NCBI GenBank assembly: GCA_022495995.1
Contig: JAFEMH010000341.1
Span: 372,001 to 436,000 of the forward strand
Direction of reading: 5' to 3'
Length of the DNA stretch: 64,000 nucleotides
Source: Adenophora triphylla var. japonica
Taxonomy: Eukaryota > Streptophyta > Magnoliopsida > Asterales > Campanulaceae
The number at the start of each line of letters is the position of its first letter. Position 1 is the stretch's first letter. The notes below the pieces were generated by a model, which worked only from the letters and a program-made list of their open reading frames with translations, was not told the origin of the DNA and ran no database searches. A program made the translations under genes and the position numbers. Of the stretch, positions 31,060-44,451 are shown piece after piece.

Positions 31060-33515
31060 AGAAAAGTACTAGAACCTACGAAGGTTGACTCAAAAGACTA
31101 TTTTAAAGATAGGTAGCCCCGGTCTAGCCGCTCTTTCTTTGTTGAACCATGCATCTATTCTTCGACGCCATGGAGGCGGGAGCTATTGCGAGACCTTTCC
31201 ATCGGGATTTCCTTGGCAACTTTTTGCTCAATCCAACCATCTTCATTACTGCGATGGTGGTTCATTGACCTTGCAAAGGGACGAGTCAAACTCCATTGTG
31301 CCCACAAGGCTTGAACCACCAAACTCGATCATGTTGACACTCATGTTGTTAGGGAGCGGGTTATTGATAGTATTAGGTCCTTCGAGGCATCTCTAACCTC
31401 CCTTGCTCAATCAACCCTTGGATGGCCTTTTTCGGGGGACGCAATCATCCGTCAGTGCCCGTAGTGCGATGAAAGGCACAATGCTTGGAGGTATCCAAAG
31501 GAGCGTTGGGGTTTCTAGGGCGATAATTTTCCAAAGGCCGGAGCAAACCTTCTCTCACCAAACCTCTGAAGATATCACTCAAAGGCATCCCAAAGTTTCT
31601 CAAGTCTTGGAGCCGGGATGCGGATGCATCGAGGCTTCTTGGGAACAAAGGAAGTGGCATTGTTACGATCTGTCCCGCGTAGCCGATCGCCTCTTTGCCT
31701 TTAGCGAAAGTGAGAGTAGTTTTGGAGGGAGGAGCCCGATATCCGTAGGCGAGTGCAGCGGTCGAGCTGGCGATTGTAAGCCTTTTCAAACTTAGCCCGG
31801 AATTAACCATTGCACGCAAGTCGGCGTAGGGGAAGTGGATGAGGGAAGCTCTCAAATGCGGCTTCAAGCATGGCGAAAGATGTCTAGCTGCTCCTCGTCG
31901 GAGGAGGAATGGCCATTTCAGCGAGCTTTAAGTTCCATCTCTTATAGAAATCCCCAATATTCTCATTAAGTGCTGCATCGTTGTTTGCGGAGTCAACTCT
32001 GTTTGTCTCCCACTCCAAGTTGGCTTTATACTTATACGTGAAATCTTGGTAATTTGTTCCCAAGTAGCCCTAGCTTGTGCAATCGGAAAAACCATTTCAA
32101 AGCCCACGACTTCAAAGAGAGACTAAAGTAATCGGCCAATTCTTTGGTTTGTGCATCCCTTAGCCTTCATTGCCAAAGTATAGGTGTCCAAGTGAGTTTT
32201 AGGGCATGCACTCCCGTCAAACAATTCCAGTGGGCATCACAAACTTGTGAGGCGGGGGACAATCGAGTCGGGATACGTAGGCCGAAGAGCGGTGTTCTTT
32301 TTGGCGGTCAATTCGGCAATACGTGCTTTCATTTCCTTGTGTTGCTCCATAAACCAAGCCAATTGGGGATCCAGGCGGAGCGGGAATTCTGAGGCGATAT
32401 TTGAGCTAGGAAGAGGACTAGGCTGTTGGTGGTGCATTGGTGGAAGGAATACCATATCCGGAGCATAGGTGAAAACACGTCCTTGGCCCAAATTACCACT
32501 GGGAGTGTAGGTAGGAGGCTGGGGCAAAAGGATAGAACCCGGCGACTTCTTTGTTGGCTTCCAATCGGCGAGAGAAGATGGAGGCGGATCTGAGGTAGCC
32601 ATATGGCTTGGATTTTCGGAGTGAGGCCCATAAGTAGGCTTAAGTGCGGGCTGCTGTCCCTGGTTGTTGAATTGCATGGTGGTTGTGGCGAGGATGCATA
32701 GCAGAGGATCTTGTGGTCTGGTGATTCGGATGAAACCGGGATGAAGGCTTGATAACCCATAGAAGTACGAGTGAATGGATTTGTGAAAGGCGTGTGAGGA
32801 GCAGGCGAACCAGTACCATTACGAGGAGGGGCTCTGACGTGGCCCCGAGAACCGGATTGTGGCGGCATTCCAAATTGTGGTGTTGATGTGAAGGTTTGGA
32901 TTGATCGGTTCCGGGCGAGGTGGGATTCCAATCTGCTTTGTGGCATTAGAGGTATCCCAACCATGAGAGGACATTCCGTGCGACTTTGCCCCACCGAGGA
33001 GCCGTGGGCGGTCGTCCCATCGGGCTGCATGGATCCGGTGGTCGACCCGGAGATCGAGGAACATGTGTTACGGTAGCACCGAAGGAGGTTGGTGGTGGCA
33101 TCCTGGAGTAATCGGGCGACGGAGATTGGGATTGGGGTCATCCTCTTCTTCCACGGTGAAGGTGCCATCGGGATTGAGGCGCGGCCAAACCGTAGCTCTT
33201 AATAGCCTCGATAAGGCTATTCGTGTGCTTCTGTCGCATTCTCATACGTTACGCTAGCGGATTCCATTCTTTGCATGCATGCGAGGAGTCCGGGAGGCGG
33301 AGTGACGTTGTCCCCCTCGTTACCGAGTGATGCGAGACATTACGAAACCCGGAGTTGAAACAAACGGCGAAGGCGATGAGGCACTTGACTCTTCCCAAGC
33401 GATTAAACGGTGACCGGTGCCGAAACCAAGCTTTACGCGGAGGCTGCGGGGAAAGACACGAGGGTTCGGATGGCGGGAATTGAAGGAGGGTAGGTGTTTG
33501 GGCTCTTAGGCTCAT
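31060..33515 (-). pseudogene. gag: B: gag (degenerate)
   Basis: Fragments in several frames follow the gag order of F. They are a PDGTF-like N-terminus near 33150, LDPQLAWFMEQHKEMKARIA at about 32390-32300, ELFDGSACPKTHLDTY at about 32230, LRAMVNSGLSLKRL at about 31820, and LRPLENYRPRNPNAPLDTSK then CAFHRTTG at about 31530-31450. The knuckle is shifted and broken. No protease follows; the frame ends near NMSVNMIEFGGSSL. Stops and frameshifts are frequent. Confidence 0.7.
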
Positions 33516-34806
33516 GCAACATGCGATTATTTGTTCATGTTTACTTAAAACACGTTTTATTAACCTAATCGGTTGGAAAAGATTGCTCTTCTTTTTTTTT
33601 TCGAACTACTCGATTCTGGATCGGTGGGCCCCGTCACTACGTCTATAAGCCCCTCGTATTCCACACGTATTTCGACCTCCCGGGGTGGACGGCCCGGGCG
33701 AGGGTCCTATAGGGCAAGCGGGTCCCACCGACCGAAAGAAAAATGATCCTAAAAGTCGGCGGTAATCGAGTCTTAACGAGCATTCGATGTAAATTACGGA
33801 CAAAGGCGACGTCAAAGTCAAGATCGTGTCAGAGAGCTCGACAAAAGGTCGGCATGATTTGGGTGATAAATGTCCGCAATTGATCTTGACTTGTCGTCGG
33901 TTAAGCCGTAATTAGGCATGGAATAGCACCGTTAATCCTTGATGACTCGGTGTCATCTTTGGGAGTCGATGTATAATTTGTGCCGATCGAGCCGAAGTCA
34001 AGGCGCCGGTCAATACCTTGGTCAAAGTCTGCGGCGGAAAGCCGGCGGACTTCGGCGATTAGGGACCCGAAAGATATTGAGTCGGTATGCCGACAAAGGC
34101 TTGAAAGGAAAGGTCTATACACGGACGGGGCATGACACGGACCGGACTAAAAACCAACCGGGTCTCGGACAAAGTGTGTCACGGACAAGTGCATGGTCGA
34201 CACGAGGCTCCATGGGATGTTTGGGTAGTCCTGTGCTCATCCGAGAGGCGTAATAAGACCAAACGGACCGCGACAAGGATTTTCCCGGGTTAAGGACGTA
34301 GTGTGCAGTGTACGGTCAACGTGCGCGTAGTGTGCAAGCAGTCTATCTTCTTTTTCTGAGTAAAATAAAAAAAATTTTATGTGTCTTAAAAGGCATGATG
34401 CATGATTTTTTTTTTGAAAATTTTCTTTTGAAAAATCTTTTTTTTTTGAAAATCTTTTTTTTTTGAAAATTAATGAACACATAAGCACATAAGCACAAAA
34501 ATTCCAACAATTAGGGACATTATTCCGACAGTCAAAAGTTTGACTCTTTTTTTTTTCGAGGCGGCCAAAACAAACACGAAAAATGTGCAAAAATCAACAC
34601 ACACAAAGCAAAGGATTTTCAAATGTTGAGACGGAAGCTTGACCCTCAAAAGCTTTTCCTTTTTTTTTTTGAAAATAATGATACCGGTACGTGGGATTGT
34701 TAGACCACAATTTATCCCCGACTCGTGTTAGGAGGCGATAACGGGAAGTTTAATGGTTTCCACCAATATACCAAATATCATTTTTTTTTTATAAAAAGCT
34801 TATTTG
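33516..34806 (-). other. B: untranslated leader
   Basis: Homologous to the F leader (5560-6480) but much richer in CG dinucleotides. The last part, 34652-34806, is duplicated at the other end of B. No gene is seen. Confidence 0.7.
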
Positions 34807-34824
34807 TCCCCAGCGGAGTCGCCA
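34807..34824 (-). other. B: primer-binding site
   Basis: TCCCCAGCGGAGTCGCCA, one base from the LTR edge at 34826. Confidence 0.9.
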
Positions 34825-34825
34825 C

Positions 34826-36549
34826 TGTGATGATGTAGCCAAATTTCCGAAGATTTTTCCATTTTTTGTTTGAAAAAATCAACGAAACGGAGTCGCCACG
34901 CCATTTTTATTTTGAGGGCCAAAACTTTGAAAAAAGCCCGAGATCAGAGATTTAGGTTCGGAGGTCATGTTACGCGTCGGGAAGGACGTTAGTGTGCACC
35001 CGACGCGCCTCGTAAAACGAGTCTTCCAAACATTTGAAATCCTTTTGTTGTGTGTGTGTGTGTGTGTGTGTGTGTTTTGACCAAAATGAGTTGAAACTGA
35101 GAAAAACAAAAATGGGGAACTCTTTATAAGACTTTGAAAAATCCCCAAGATTTTTGGTATGATTTTGGGTCGAGTCTTGGCACTCAAAAGATTTTTGGAT
35201 TTGAAAAGCCATTCTGCCAGAATGAAAGAAGGCAGTTGACCCTTGACTTTGAAATGGACTTAAAGGCTTCAAAACTTCAGAATCTGGGGAAAGTCCGAGA
35301 ATGAAAGTTGCTCAAAACACCCTAAATAGGGTTTATGAAAAGGAACTTTCCATTTTGGAAGTAATTTGAGGGGTCAAAACCTTCTGGAAATCTCAGATGT
35401 GAAATCTGGATTTCCAGAAGCTGATGAACTGGCCTCTAAAAGAAAAATTGAAAAAAGGAGTTTTACTCACTCAAAAAATAAAATAAAAATATGTCTGGAA
35501 AGCTCTGGATGTTGGCTACAAAAAGTGTTTAGTAGTCAACATCTAATTCCAAGTTTTACTGGGTCCAAAAAATAGTAAAATGGACTGAGGTCTCAGAACA
35601 ATGCTACTGGACAGCAAGATGTTCTTGAGGGAAAATGTGATTTTTGGGGGATTTGCATCTATGTTCACCCCATTTTCATACCTAGACTTGATACCACTAC
35701 CTTTTGTTAAGTGGTTATCATATTCAAGTCATCCTTGGGGAATTTATGGGGTTGAAACATGTCCTTTGCAAAGGGAAAGGGGGTTTTGTAAAGATGAAAC
35801 CAAGGAGAAAGAATTGACTAAAGATCTAAAATGTGGACCACTTGAGATGGTCATTCATGAAGATGAACTTCAAGATGACCATCTTAGGTCAAAACTCAAG
35901 TTAAACTAGACATAAAATAAGTCAAAGTAAGAAGAACAAGATGATCAAGAGATCAAAAGAGAATTTTAGGGTTTTGAGAAGGAGGGCTTTACCAATGGTG
36001 ACACCCTATCTTCCTAGGCTTGGAATTTGACTTGAGGAGTATCAAGATTTGGTGTTTGGCTTGAGGAGTATCAAGGTTTGGTGTGTTTGGTATTTGATTG
36101 GGAAAGATTCAAGAGAAAATGTTGGCCATCTAAGGATTCCCCTTTGTTTTCTCTCTATATTTCGCCCGAACTTCGTTCTTTGTGAGTAAGTTGTGTTGTG
36201 TAAGGCGAGAGAGGAGGGTTCAATTTATAGGCCCTCTGAAATTACATACATGTCCGCGCGGAGGTCCACTGTAAAACGTGCACAGTGCATTAAATGCTTT
36301 GCTCCAGGCTTTGAACAGGAAGAATATTTTTCAAAATATCGGCGAAATTGTTTTTCAACTTCTTTGTTTCGGGATTTTCTTAATTCTTTTGCTTTTTTGG
36401 ATTCCTTTTTTGGTTTAACTTTAAATGGCAAACCCTAACCTACTCTTGCTTGGTTAGGAAGGTTAGAGATTGTTAGAAATGTTAGAAATGTTAAAACTTT
36501 CGTTAACTTTCTAACGAAAAAACTACCAACTCAAATTGGAGCACTTACA
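34826..36549 (-). repeat. B: 5' LTR
   Basis: 1724 bp, from TGTGATGATG to CACTTACA on the plus strand. In element orientation it starts TGTAAGTGCTCC, like the A and C LTRs. A minus-strand TATA box lies at 36221-36229. GCTAC follows at 36550-36554. Confidence 0.9.
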
Positions 36550-36554
36550 GCTAC

Positions 36555-37899
36555 CCTTTTAGATACATTTTAATACAATAAAATTGCATTAAGGGTCATT
36601 TTGGTAAAATCCTGGTCTATTCTGAGACTTCCGAAAACATTCCATAAGTTTCTTGCAAGGAAGTACCTTTTGGTACTTTGCTCATGCTAAAGGACCTACA
36701 GGGAATAAACCTTTTTGGACCTTTTGGGTATTTACTCAGAATATTCCAGAAACTGATTTTGGCGCCAAAAGCAGTTGGTGACACCTTGTGTCACGCGACA
36801 AGTCGAGGCTTGGAAAATGGTTACAGAAGGTCGTGAGACATACTGTGACCATCAACTACAGCCTATAAATAAAACCCTACCCCTCTCAGAAAAGGATTCC
36901 AACTTCCATATACTGTTACTCTGCCAAAATTGGAGCGTAACACACACACTGAACACACACCTCTCTCTCTCCTACCCAAATCCACTCTCAATTCTCTCTA
37001 ATTTCCACCTAAATTCTCTCACCAATACTTGGATCCTTCTCCCATCCATCCCTCTCAGTTCAGTTTGTCCCAGAAGTAGTTGTTGATGGATTTTATACCA
37101 AACTTGGTATAAAATTCATGGATACTACAAGGGTAACCCCTCAATCCCATCTCTCTCTCTCATACTTTGCAATTTCTATAGTCCAATTATCTTGTTCTCT
37201 TTTGATCTCAGTAATTCAACTCCATCTGTCGCGATTACTGAGATCCAATTGCAATCTCTCTATTTAACACTGTTGCTTTGAATAATTGAGTGCTTATTGT
37301 TTGAATATTGTGGAAATTGGTGTTCAATTCCCAAGGGAGTGTGGATCTACCCATATCCACACCTCCATGGTCAAATTGTTGTTACTTGTTCATTTCGAAG
37401 TTAATCTGATAGAATAATTGGATTTTTTTTGTTTGTTGGTGCTTCTGTGTTCAAATCTGTAAGTCTCTGCAGATGGACACTATGTGTCACGCAACACATC
37501 TAGCCAGGAATGCTATGTGTCATGCGACACACCTTGTCCATTTGTAGAGATCCATTTCCTTTGTAATCTGTTCTAATCTGTTGTATCTGGGATGTGGCCT
37601 CCCTAGACAAATGGCTCACAAGTTGTAAGATTCCAGTTCATATCAATAAAATTCATGTTTACCACTTTTGTTCATTATCATTGTTTGCACATGTTTTTGG
37701 ATTACATGGATGTTTAACTAGAAAGACTCGTCCACGGATGAGGCGTGTTGGGTGAACTCTCGGTTCTTCCCAACACGTAACCTGACCCCCGGACCCATTC
37801 TCTTTCAAAGGTTTTTCAAAGTGTACCTTAAAACATGGCGTGGCGACTCCTTTTTTCATCATTCGAAAAATCAAAATTTTTTTGGCGAGCGCACATTCA
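36555..37899 (+). repeat. A2: 5' LTR, second part
   Basis: It resumes with CCTTTTAGATAC after the B insertion and ends GCGAGCGCACATTCA. TATAAATA is at 36864-36871. It carries TGTCACGCGACA motifs at about 36789, 37484 and 37515. Confidence 0.9.
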
Positions 37900-37900
37900 G

Positions 37901-37918
37901 TGGCGACTCTGCTGGGGA
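37901..37918 (+). other. A2: primer-binding site
   Basis: TGGCGACTCTGCTGGGGA after a single G. Confidence 0.9.
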
Positions 37919-39240
37919 CACAATTTTGAAAACATGTTTTTCAAAATTAAGAGGGTCAAGTTTTCATTCAATAAAACATCCAACATATCCATTTTTGTGT
38001 GCATCCTTGATGATCTTTTGTGGTACATGCATTTTATTGCATTATGAGACTTGTGAGCCTTTTGTGTGTCTTTTGTTGCCATTTTTGTTGTGCTTTATTA
38101 TTGTGTTTTGTCCCTTGCCATGGAGAGGTAGGGGCTGATTTCATTTTGCAGGTTCTGGTTCAGTGGCTATTCTGGTCGTGCGACAACTTTGTTCCCTGCT
38201 GTCCTGTGTCACGCGACAAGAGTGGTCACTGAACAACTTCTCAGGTGCTGGTTTGAGGGCAGTCCCTTGAATAAAAAAATGGCTCAGTTGATTGTTGTAC
38301 CCCTTGTCCCCTGTGAGAGTGTGTGTGTGTTTTCTCTTTGTTTTTCTTTTTCAAAATGATAGAAATAAAAAAAAATTCTTTGTTTTTCATAAATAAAAGA
38401 ACATAGTCATCCGCACACTACACCACATAGATTTAGAACCCTCGGGTGCAATTGACAGCATTACGGATGGCCATGAAATTCGCCTACGCTTGAGGGCCTA
38501 ATATCAAACCCATCCCCTTAGTGCGTTATAGGTGGTGCCACACTTAAACCTTACCCACGGTTGGTTTTTTGGATACAATGTTTTAATCATATCAAAATGA
38601 ATTGTTTTTGAAATTTACAATAGGTCCTTATACCTTCCCCAAAACCTTACACTTGTGGGCATGTTGCCAATGCAACATGGTTTCACGTGAGGACATGTCA
38701 CTCTCGTGGCATGTTCTAACGAGAGATCATGCCGCATTGTCACCATGCACCGACGAGAGGTCATGCCGGATTTTTCTTGGAAATTCTCCGAGAATACCCG
38801 TTATGCTGCCCAAATTTCCCCAGAAATTTGGACCACTCGTCCGTCTCACATCGTGTTAGGGCTTGGTTAGGTATCATTACCTATTATTAATTTCAAGTGC
38901 AAAGCATTTAGTGTAATTTGAACATTGCGTCCCTAGGTTTCCCCAAGGTGTAGTTTCCGTAAATAAAGGCTTATCCTTTCCCAACCGCATTTAGGATTTA
39001 AAATACCAAGTTATACTTGAACATGAATAATTTGTTTGCGCGAGTTTGTCCTTCTCTTCCTTTCCCTCTCCCGTATTTCCTCAAAATCTTCTTCCTCCAC
39101 TACCTTATAAACCCGTATCTACCCTCTGTAGGGGGCTACAACAAGTTGGGTGCATGCTCTAATATCCAGTGTTCGTTGGGTTCTTGTCTTCGAAAGTAGT
39201 TGCAGTTCTTGTGAAGCTCTCATTTGCTCTGATATCTGAG
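37919..39240 (+). other. A2: untranslated leader
   Basis: Homologous to the A1 leader. It contains TGTCACGCGACA-type motifs at about 38170-38220 and the hairpin CATGTTGC-CAAT-GCAACATG at 38660-38679. No gene is seen. Confidence 0.75.
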
Positions 39241-40500
39241 ATGTCTGGTACGAAAGATATGTCGTTCGTCCAGTCTGGAGATTCCCCCGTTTCAAGTCAG
39301 CTGAAGCCTAATGGTTTGACAATGGAAGAAATGCAATTTATTCTCGAAGCCACTCTGGTTCGCGAGTGCGAGGCACATTTGTGCATCCAATCTGCTAAAG
39401 CCAGAAAAGAGAAATCACACGGTAGGTATGTGGAAACCATGCGTGCCCTGGGGATCACAGTGATTCATCATGAAGATGGATCTTACGAGGAGATAATAGG
39501 TAGTAAGAGTACCGATCATGGGATTGGAAATGTGATGAAAGGGATGAATATGAATGCCCAAGGTAAGATTCCTTCTCTGATACCTCAGGTTGGGCAAGTT
39601 CAGTTACAGGGTGGACAACTAATCCCCAATGCTTGTGGTTTTCCTAATCAGTTCAGGCCTCAATATCAATATCAGCAAAGTCCTCAAGGATCATGGTATT
39701 ATGTGGATAATCAGTTCAACCAGAATGGAGTATTGCCGTTCCCCACAAACCAAGCTCCATTTCAAGGAGGTTTCTTTCAACCGTCAATGGTTCCATCTTA
39801 CGGTTTCAATCCATCATCTGCTCAAGGACAATACTAAGGGCCAAACCCGTACGTGACCGTTAATCAAATGTCCTTCATTCCAGCCATGAATCCCATCCAA
39901 CAAGAGGCACATGTACCAGAGTCACCTCCAAAAGTGGTTCGAATGAGAGAGAGAAAACAGTGTTGTTTTGATGTGGGAATGCCAATGGATAAATTCTTCA
40001 AGGTTTTGGTAAACGGAGGATTGATTCAGCCGTTGGCCAATTATAAACCTCCTTATCACAACCCAAAGCTAGACACAAGCAAGTATTGCCAATTCCACCA
40101 GTACCCTGGGCATACTACCAGCACATGCATCACGCTCAGGAAGATCATTTAGGGACTCATTGATGAAGGGAAGATCGAAAAGGGCCCCCGTGAGGAAAGT
40201 GGTGTCCAGAATCGTGGCTGGTTTCCACCCCGCAAACAATGAATATTTGATGATCTCTGGATGACAATTGAGGAAGCTTTCAATGGTTTAGTCAAAAGGG
40301 GAATGATCAAGCCACTTGACAATTACAACCCCATTAAACCCAATCCGATTTTGGATCGTAGCAAATATTGCGATTACCATCAGTATCCCGGCCACGTCAC
40401 CAATGATTGCACCCCTCTGAAGGTGCTCATTCAGAAGCTCGTTGATGAGGACAGGATTGAGAAAGCTCCTCCCAAGGTGGTTAACAACACTCTTCTATGA
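39241..40500 (+). pseudogene. gag: A2: gag with duplicated zinc knuckle, no capsid core
   Basis: One reading frame runs through 1260 bp, with stops only at 39835 (TAA), 40150 (TAG) and about 40240 (TGA). The N-terminus is MSGTKDMSFVQSGDSP, then MEEMQFILEATLVRECEAHL, then a Gln/Pro/Tyr-rich stretch. The gag core with FDG and the capsid helices seen in F is missing. Two related knuckle units follow: LANYKPPYHNPKLDTSKY with CQFHQYPGHTTSTC, and LDNYNPIKPNPILDRSKY with CDYHQYPGHVTNDC. Both have the pattern CX2HX4HX4C. The frame ends at 40500 and nothing pol-like follows. Such a protein could bind RNA but not form a shell alone; that is inference. Confidence 0.75.
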
Positions 40501-40599
40501 TCGCAAAGGCATTCCATCCAAAGAAGTCAGTCAATCAGTCGTAGGGAGGTCTAGGTTATCTATGTTATCATAAATAATTGTTTTCTTTAAATATCGAGT

Positions 40600-41209
40600 C
40601 TGTTAAAGTCCATTATGGGCTAGTTTTTGCTTTACAATAATAAAAATATTTGTTTCTATTCTTGCAAGACTCGAGGCATCACTTGCGCACCCACGTTACA
40701 CTCAATTGAAATGGTCTTATTCCAAATGATCACTTGTGCTACTCAATTACTAATGCTTTGAAATGATTAATGTTTAAATTGACCGAATCGAGAAAATCGA
40801 CTGATATCTTTCTTAAATTAGGGCTTACCAATTCCCCATCTTTCATCTCATATGCTCACAATCATTTCACCACATTCATTGTTCGCCGCCCAATGGATTT
40901 GCAAATAGTCTTTCTCAAGTTAACCCAAGCAAGCAACGCGGCCTTAATCTCATTTAGACCATCCGGTATGAACTGCAGTTGAAACCTTTCACCCATAGGA
41001 AATCCATTACCTTACCCTCACCAAATAATATCAATTCATTTCAAGATCGGCACGATTTGAAACCTGTCTAACCATCTCCAGAAGAAAAGGGACTATCCTT
41101 GAGACTCCCACAATGCAAAAGAAGATTGACCGTCTCCAAGCTCGAGAACAACGGAATGCAATGATTCATCTTGGGTACTAGCTGAAGTTCTCTCTCAAAA
41201 ACAGAAGTG

Positions 41210-41273
<64 letters not shown>

Positions 41274-42640
41274 AAAATAAAAAAAAAGAGAGCTTAGTCC
41301 CTGGTGATCCTCTCAAAAGCAAAAGTCAAAGGATGAAGTCGTTACTCAAAGGGAGTCTCAGAATGAATAAAGAGACAGCGCGGATATCCCCGCATCATTA
41401 CCTCCAGCCAATCCCAAGCCATCCTTTTAGAGGATATTTCCATTACCCTTACCTTTGGCCGAAACAAATTTAGACCTCTAATTCTTAGAGGCGAACAAAT
41501 TTCCTAGCCATAGAAATCCCACACACATCCTCGAAAGCCAACCTCTCATCTTTAGAGGTTCAGTCAGCAAAAGGCCCGACTGACCTCTCATCCTAAGAGA
41601 TCATGATATTCCAATTCACCCGAAGATCAATCGAAACCCTGAAGCCCAGTTGCAGTTCCTGCCGGATAGCAGTTTCATTCTAACATCTTCAAGAGGCAAA
41701 TCAAATCAACTCTTTGTTGCTTGTTTAAACCGGAGCCAAATCTATCTCGATTCGAAGTCATCAATTGAAGATTGTGCAAATCCCATCTGTTCATTCGACA
41801 TTTCGTTGTGAGCATATTTCATTTCTCCTCCGCAAAACACCTCCCGCGAATGTCCCACTGGGGCTTCGCATCCATGTCTCTCATCGACACTCCAAAGGGG
41901 ACTTGTGCGTCAACTCTCCAGATCTCAGAAAATCCAGTCTCAGCAAGGGCTTTCCCTATGCAGTTTTCAATTCTTCCAAATTTGATTCTCGATATCAGTT
42001 GATTGTCTCCTCTTGATTAATTAAAATATTTGTTCATATCAGGATTTGTGTTTGAATAACCCGAACATCAATAAAGGGTTTTAAGCCGCCTTGTGATCAT
42101 CGCGAATAAGACAAGATTTCAAATGTCTCGACAAGTCTTCTTCTCTACATTTTTAGGGATATAGAACTAAATACTGTATTTCTATCAGCAGGGGCTTCCA
42201 TACACTTTTCCACACCTTGTTGTGCTTATACTCTCTCAAAAGAGTCAAACCCAAAAGCGAGTGTGTTACACAAGTTTGGGAGCCATTCCCACTTTTCGAA
42301 AAATGTGCCCCTGCACGTAAGCATTCCTAAGTCTTGTCTGTCGATTGATTGACTGAAGTTTGAGGATGATCGCTTCCCTGGCTACATGTTGTTTTTAGTC
42401 ACAATGAGGCTGCGTGTCAAACTGGGGCTTGGTCAAAGAAGAATAATGATGTGTGCATTTATGCAGTTCCAGGGGCTGGCTTTATAATCTCGATCCTTGG
42501 GAATGGATTTTGTTACTTAAGGCCTACTTCATGTTGGGGCTACTGAATTTCTTACCCTAAGCAAAAGGGGAGAGGTTTGAAGGCAATGTGGAAGCTTGGT
42601 TTGGAAGACCTGTCAGTATGACTTGTTGTGTCACGTGACA
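40600..42640 (+). other. A2: conserved non-coding block with hairpins
   Basis: Counterpart of the A1 and B blocks. Hairpins of the XXCCTCT-N7-AGAGGXX type lie at 41473-41493, 41540-41560 and 41582-41602, with a damaged one near 41420. A (TA)n microsatellite at 41214-41268 is specific to A2. No gene is seen. Confidence 0.65.
41214..41268. repeat. (TA)n microsatellite
   Basis: About 27 uninterrupted TA units. Confidence 0.95.
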
Positions 42641-44451
42641 AAACGTGAACATGCTGTCCTGAGTCGTGCAACATCATGAGTCCAACACCAGACATCAGCA
42701 AGCTGCAATCTGTTCTGTACCAGGGCATGCCCCGACTTGTTCAAGAGCTGCAATTATCAACCATCCTACTATAAACCTGGGAGATGGGTTCATTCAACTC
42801 GTATACACATTCACCATTCACATACAAGCCATATACGCATTCCACAATCCAAACCATACAAACCATACACATCAATACCACAACTATTCAACTCCATTCA
42901 TTTCCATCTTCCCAAAATTGGACTCGTGCAAACAACAAAGATAACATAAGATAATAATAATGTACTAAGTCTAGGAGGTGCAAAGCAAATAAGTTTATAC
43001 AAAAAGAAAGAAGAGTGTTTGTCTGTTTTTTTTTCGAAAGGGGTACAATGATCAAAAGGGCTGCAATTTGGTCCAAGGTGCTACTCCGAGCCATCACCCT
43101 CTGAAGTGTCATCACCACCATCTTCATCCTCAGAATCGTCATCATCACCATCATCCTCACTCTCCTCTCCATCTGCATCATCCTCCTCAGCTTGTGCACG
43201 ACCCGGATCAACAACAGGACCTTGGTAAATCACTGAATCATCACGGAAAAACTCATCAACAACAGGGATGACATGGGTCTCAATCTCGTGGGGATCGCCA
43301 GGAGCATCATCACTCTCATACTCAGAACTAGGAGGGCTGGGAAGATGACGTGAAGCATTCTTGGTCCTGGGTTTATGCGGATCGCTCGCAGCCGTGTCAG
43401 TTCGAGTCCTCTTCCTATCGGGCAAGCTGGGAGTAGAATCATCGTCATCTGAGCTACGGGCAAAGCACCGTTCCTTCCAGTAACGAGCACTCCTCTCCAG
43501 CTGCTCGATCATGTCCAGGGATCCAGTGTAGTGTCGAGCAAAGCTCCAATAAATATCAGCCGAGACCTGGTACAACCAAACAAAAGAAGAATCAGGGAGC
43601 TAATCATGACAAAAGGCAAAAGATATAAGTAGTTCAAGCAGCAAAGAAAAGAAGGATAGTACTTACAGATCGAGTGCCCTCTAGAAGCCTGAAATGAGGA
43701 CGAATCTGGCTAGTATCAAGAGGAGCCCATCTCAGGTATTCCCCATCCTGGAAATCAACGAATGAAGGAGGTAAGGGTGCATCCGCCACTAATCCAATAG
43801 AAGGGCCTGCACCCTGAGCATCACGCCTCGGTCCCACCTGCGGTGACCTCAATCTCGTTGCCACATAAGCTCCATAATCTCCCTCAGCAGTATAGTTAAA
43901 AGTAGCATCTCCCTGGATCAGAATAGTCAGATCATCTAGTTTCCGGGGAAACCACATATCTGCCGAAGGATCAACCGGGACCCGTACAACACTGCTTAGA
44001 CCATGCTGTCTGCAAACTCTCTCTCCTAAGTATAAAGCATCACCAGACAAGCCCACGAGCAGCTTGCGACACTCAGTAAAGTGCACAGCATGTCCTAGAT
44101 TGAGCTCATCATATCAGCTGGCCCAGGGGAACAGATTCAGGCTCCCGAGAGTCCCTCGCAAGCAAATCATCGTATACGGATAAGAGGTTGTCACCCGTCC
44201 TCTGGTATCAGCTGTCCGGACCTTCTGTCACGCATCCTTCACCCAGCGTCTCAGGGCAGGAAACAAAGTAGCTGGATACTCATCCTGGACCCGCCAGGCA
44301 TCGCAACCAAAGACCTCATAGGCCCAAGCCTGAAAGAGAAAAGTCAAAACAAGTGAGGATGACAGTAATGAATAACAGAAATTGGCATGTAAAAGAAATA
44401 GTCAAGAAGAGAAATACCTAAAAAGCCAAGTGACAGCAATTGAAGGACTTT

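Larger units (their letters stand above)
23059..36549 (-). mobile_element. Element B: non-autonomous Tat-type gypsy retrotransposon inside the A2 5' LTR
   Basis: GCTAC is duplicated at 23054-23058 and 36550-36554. In element orientation the order is 5' LTR 34826-36549, primer site, leader, degenerate gag, conserved hairpin block, tandem arrays, and 3' LTR 23266-24987. Beyond the 3' LTR, and still inside the duplication, lie a second primer site, about 150 bp of leader and a 36-bp LTR stub. The LTRs differ at only a handful of places by eye, so B is a young insertion. It has no pol genes. Confidence 0.85.
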
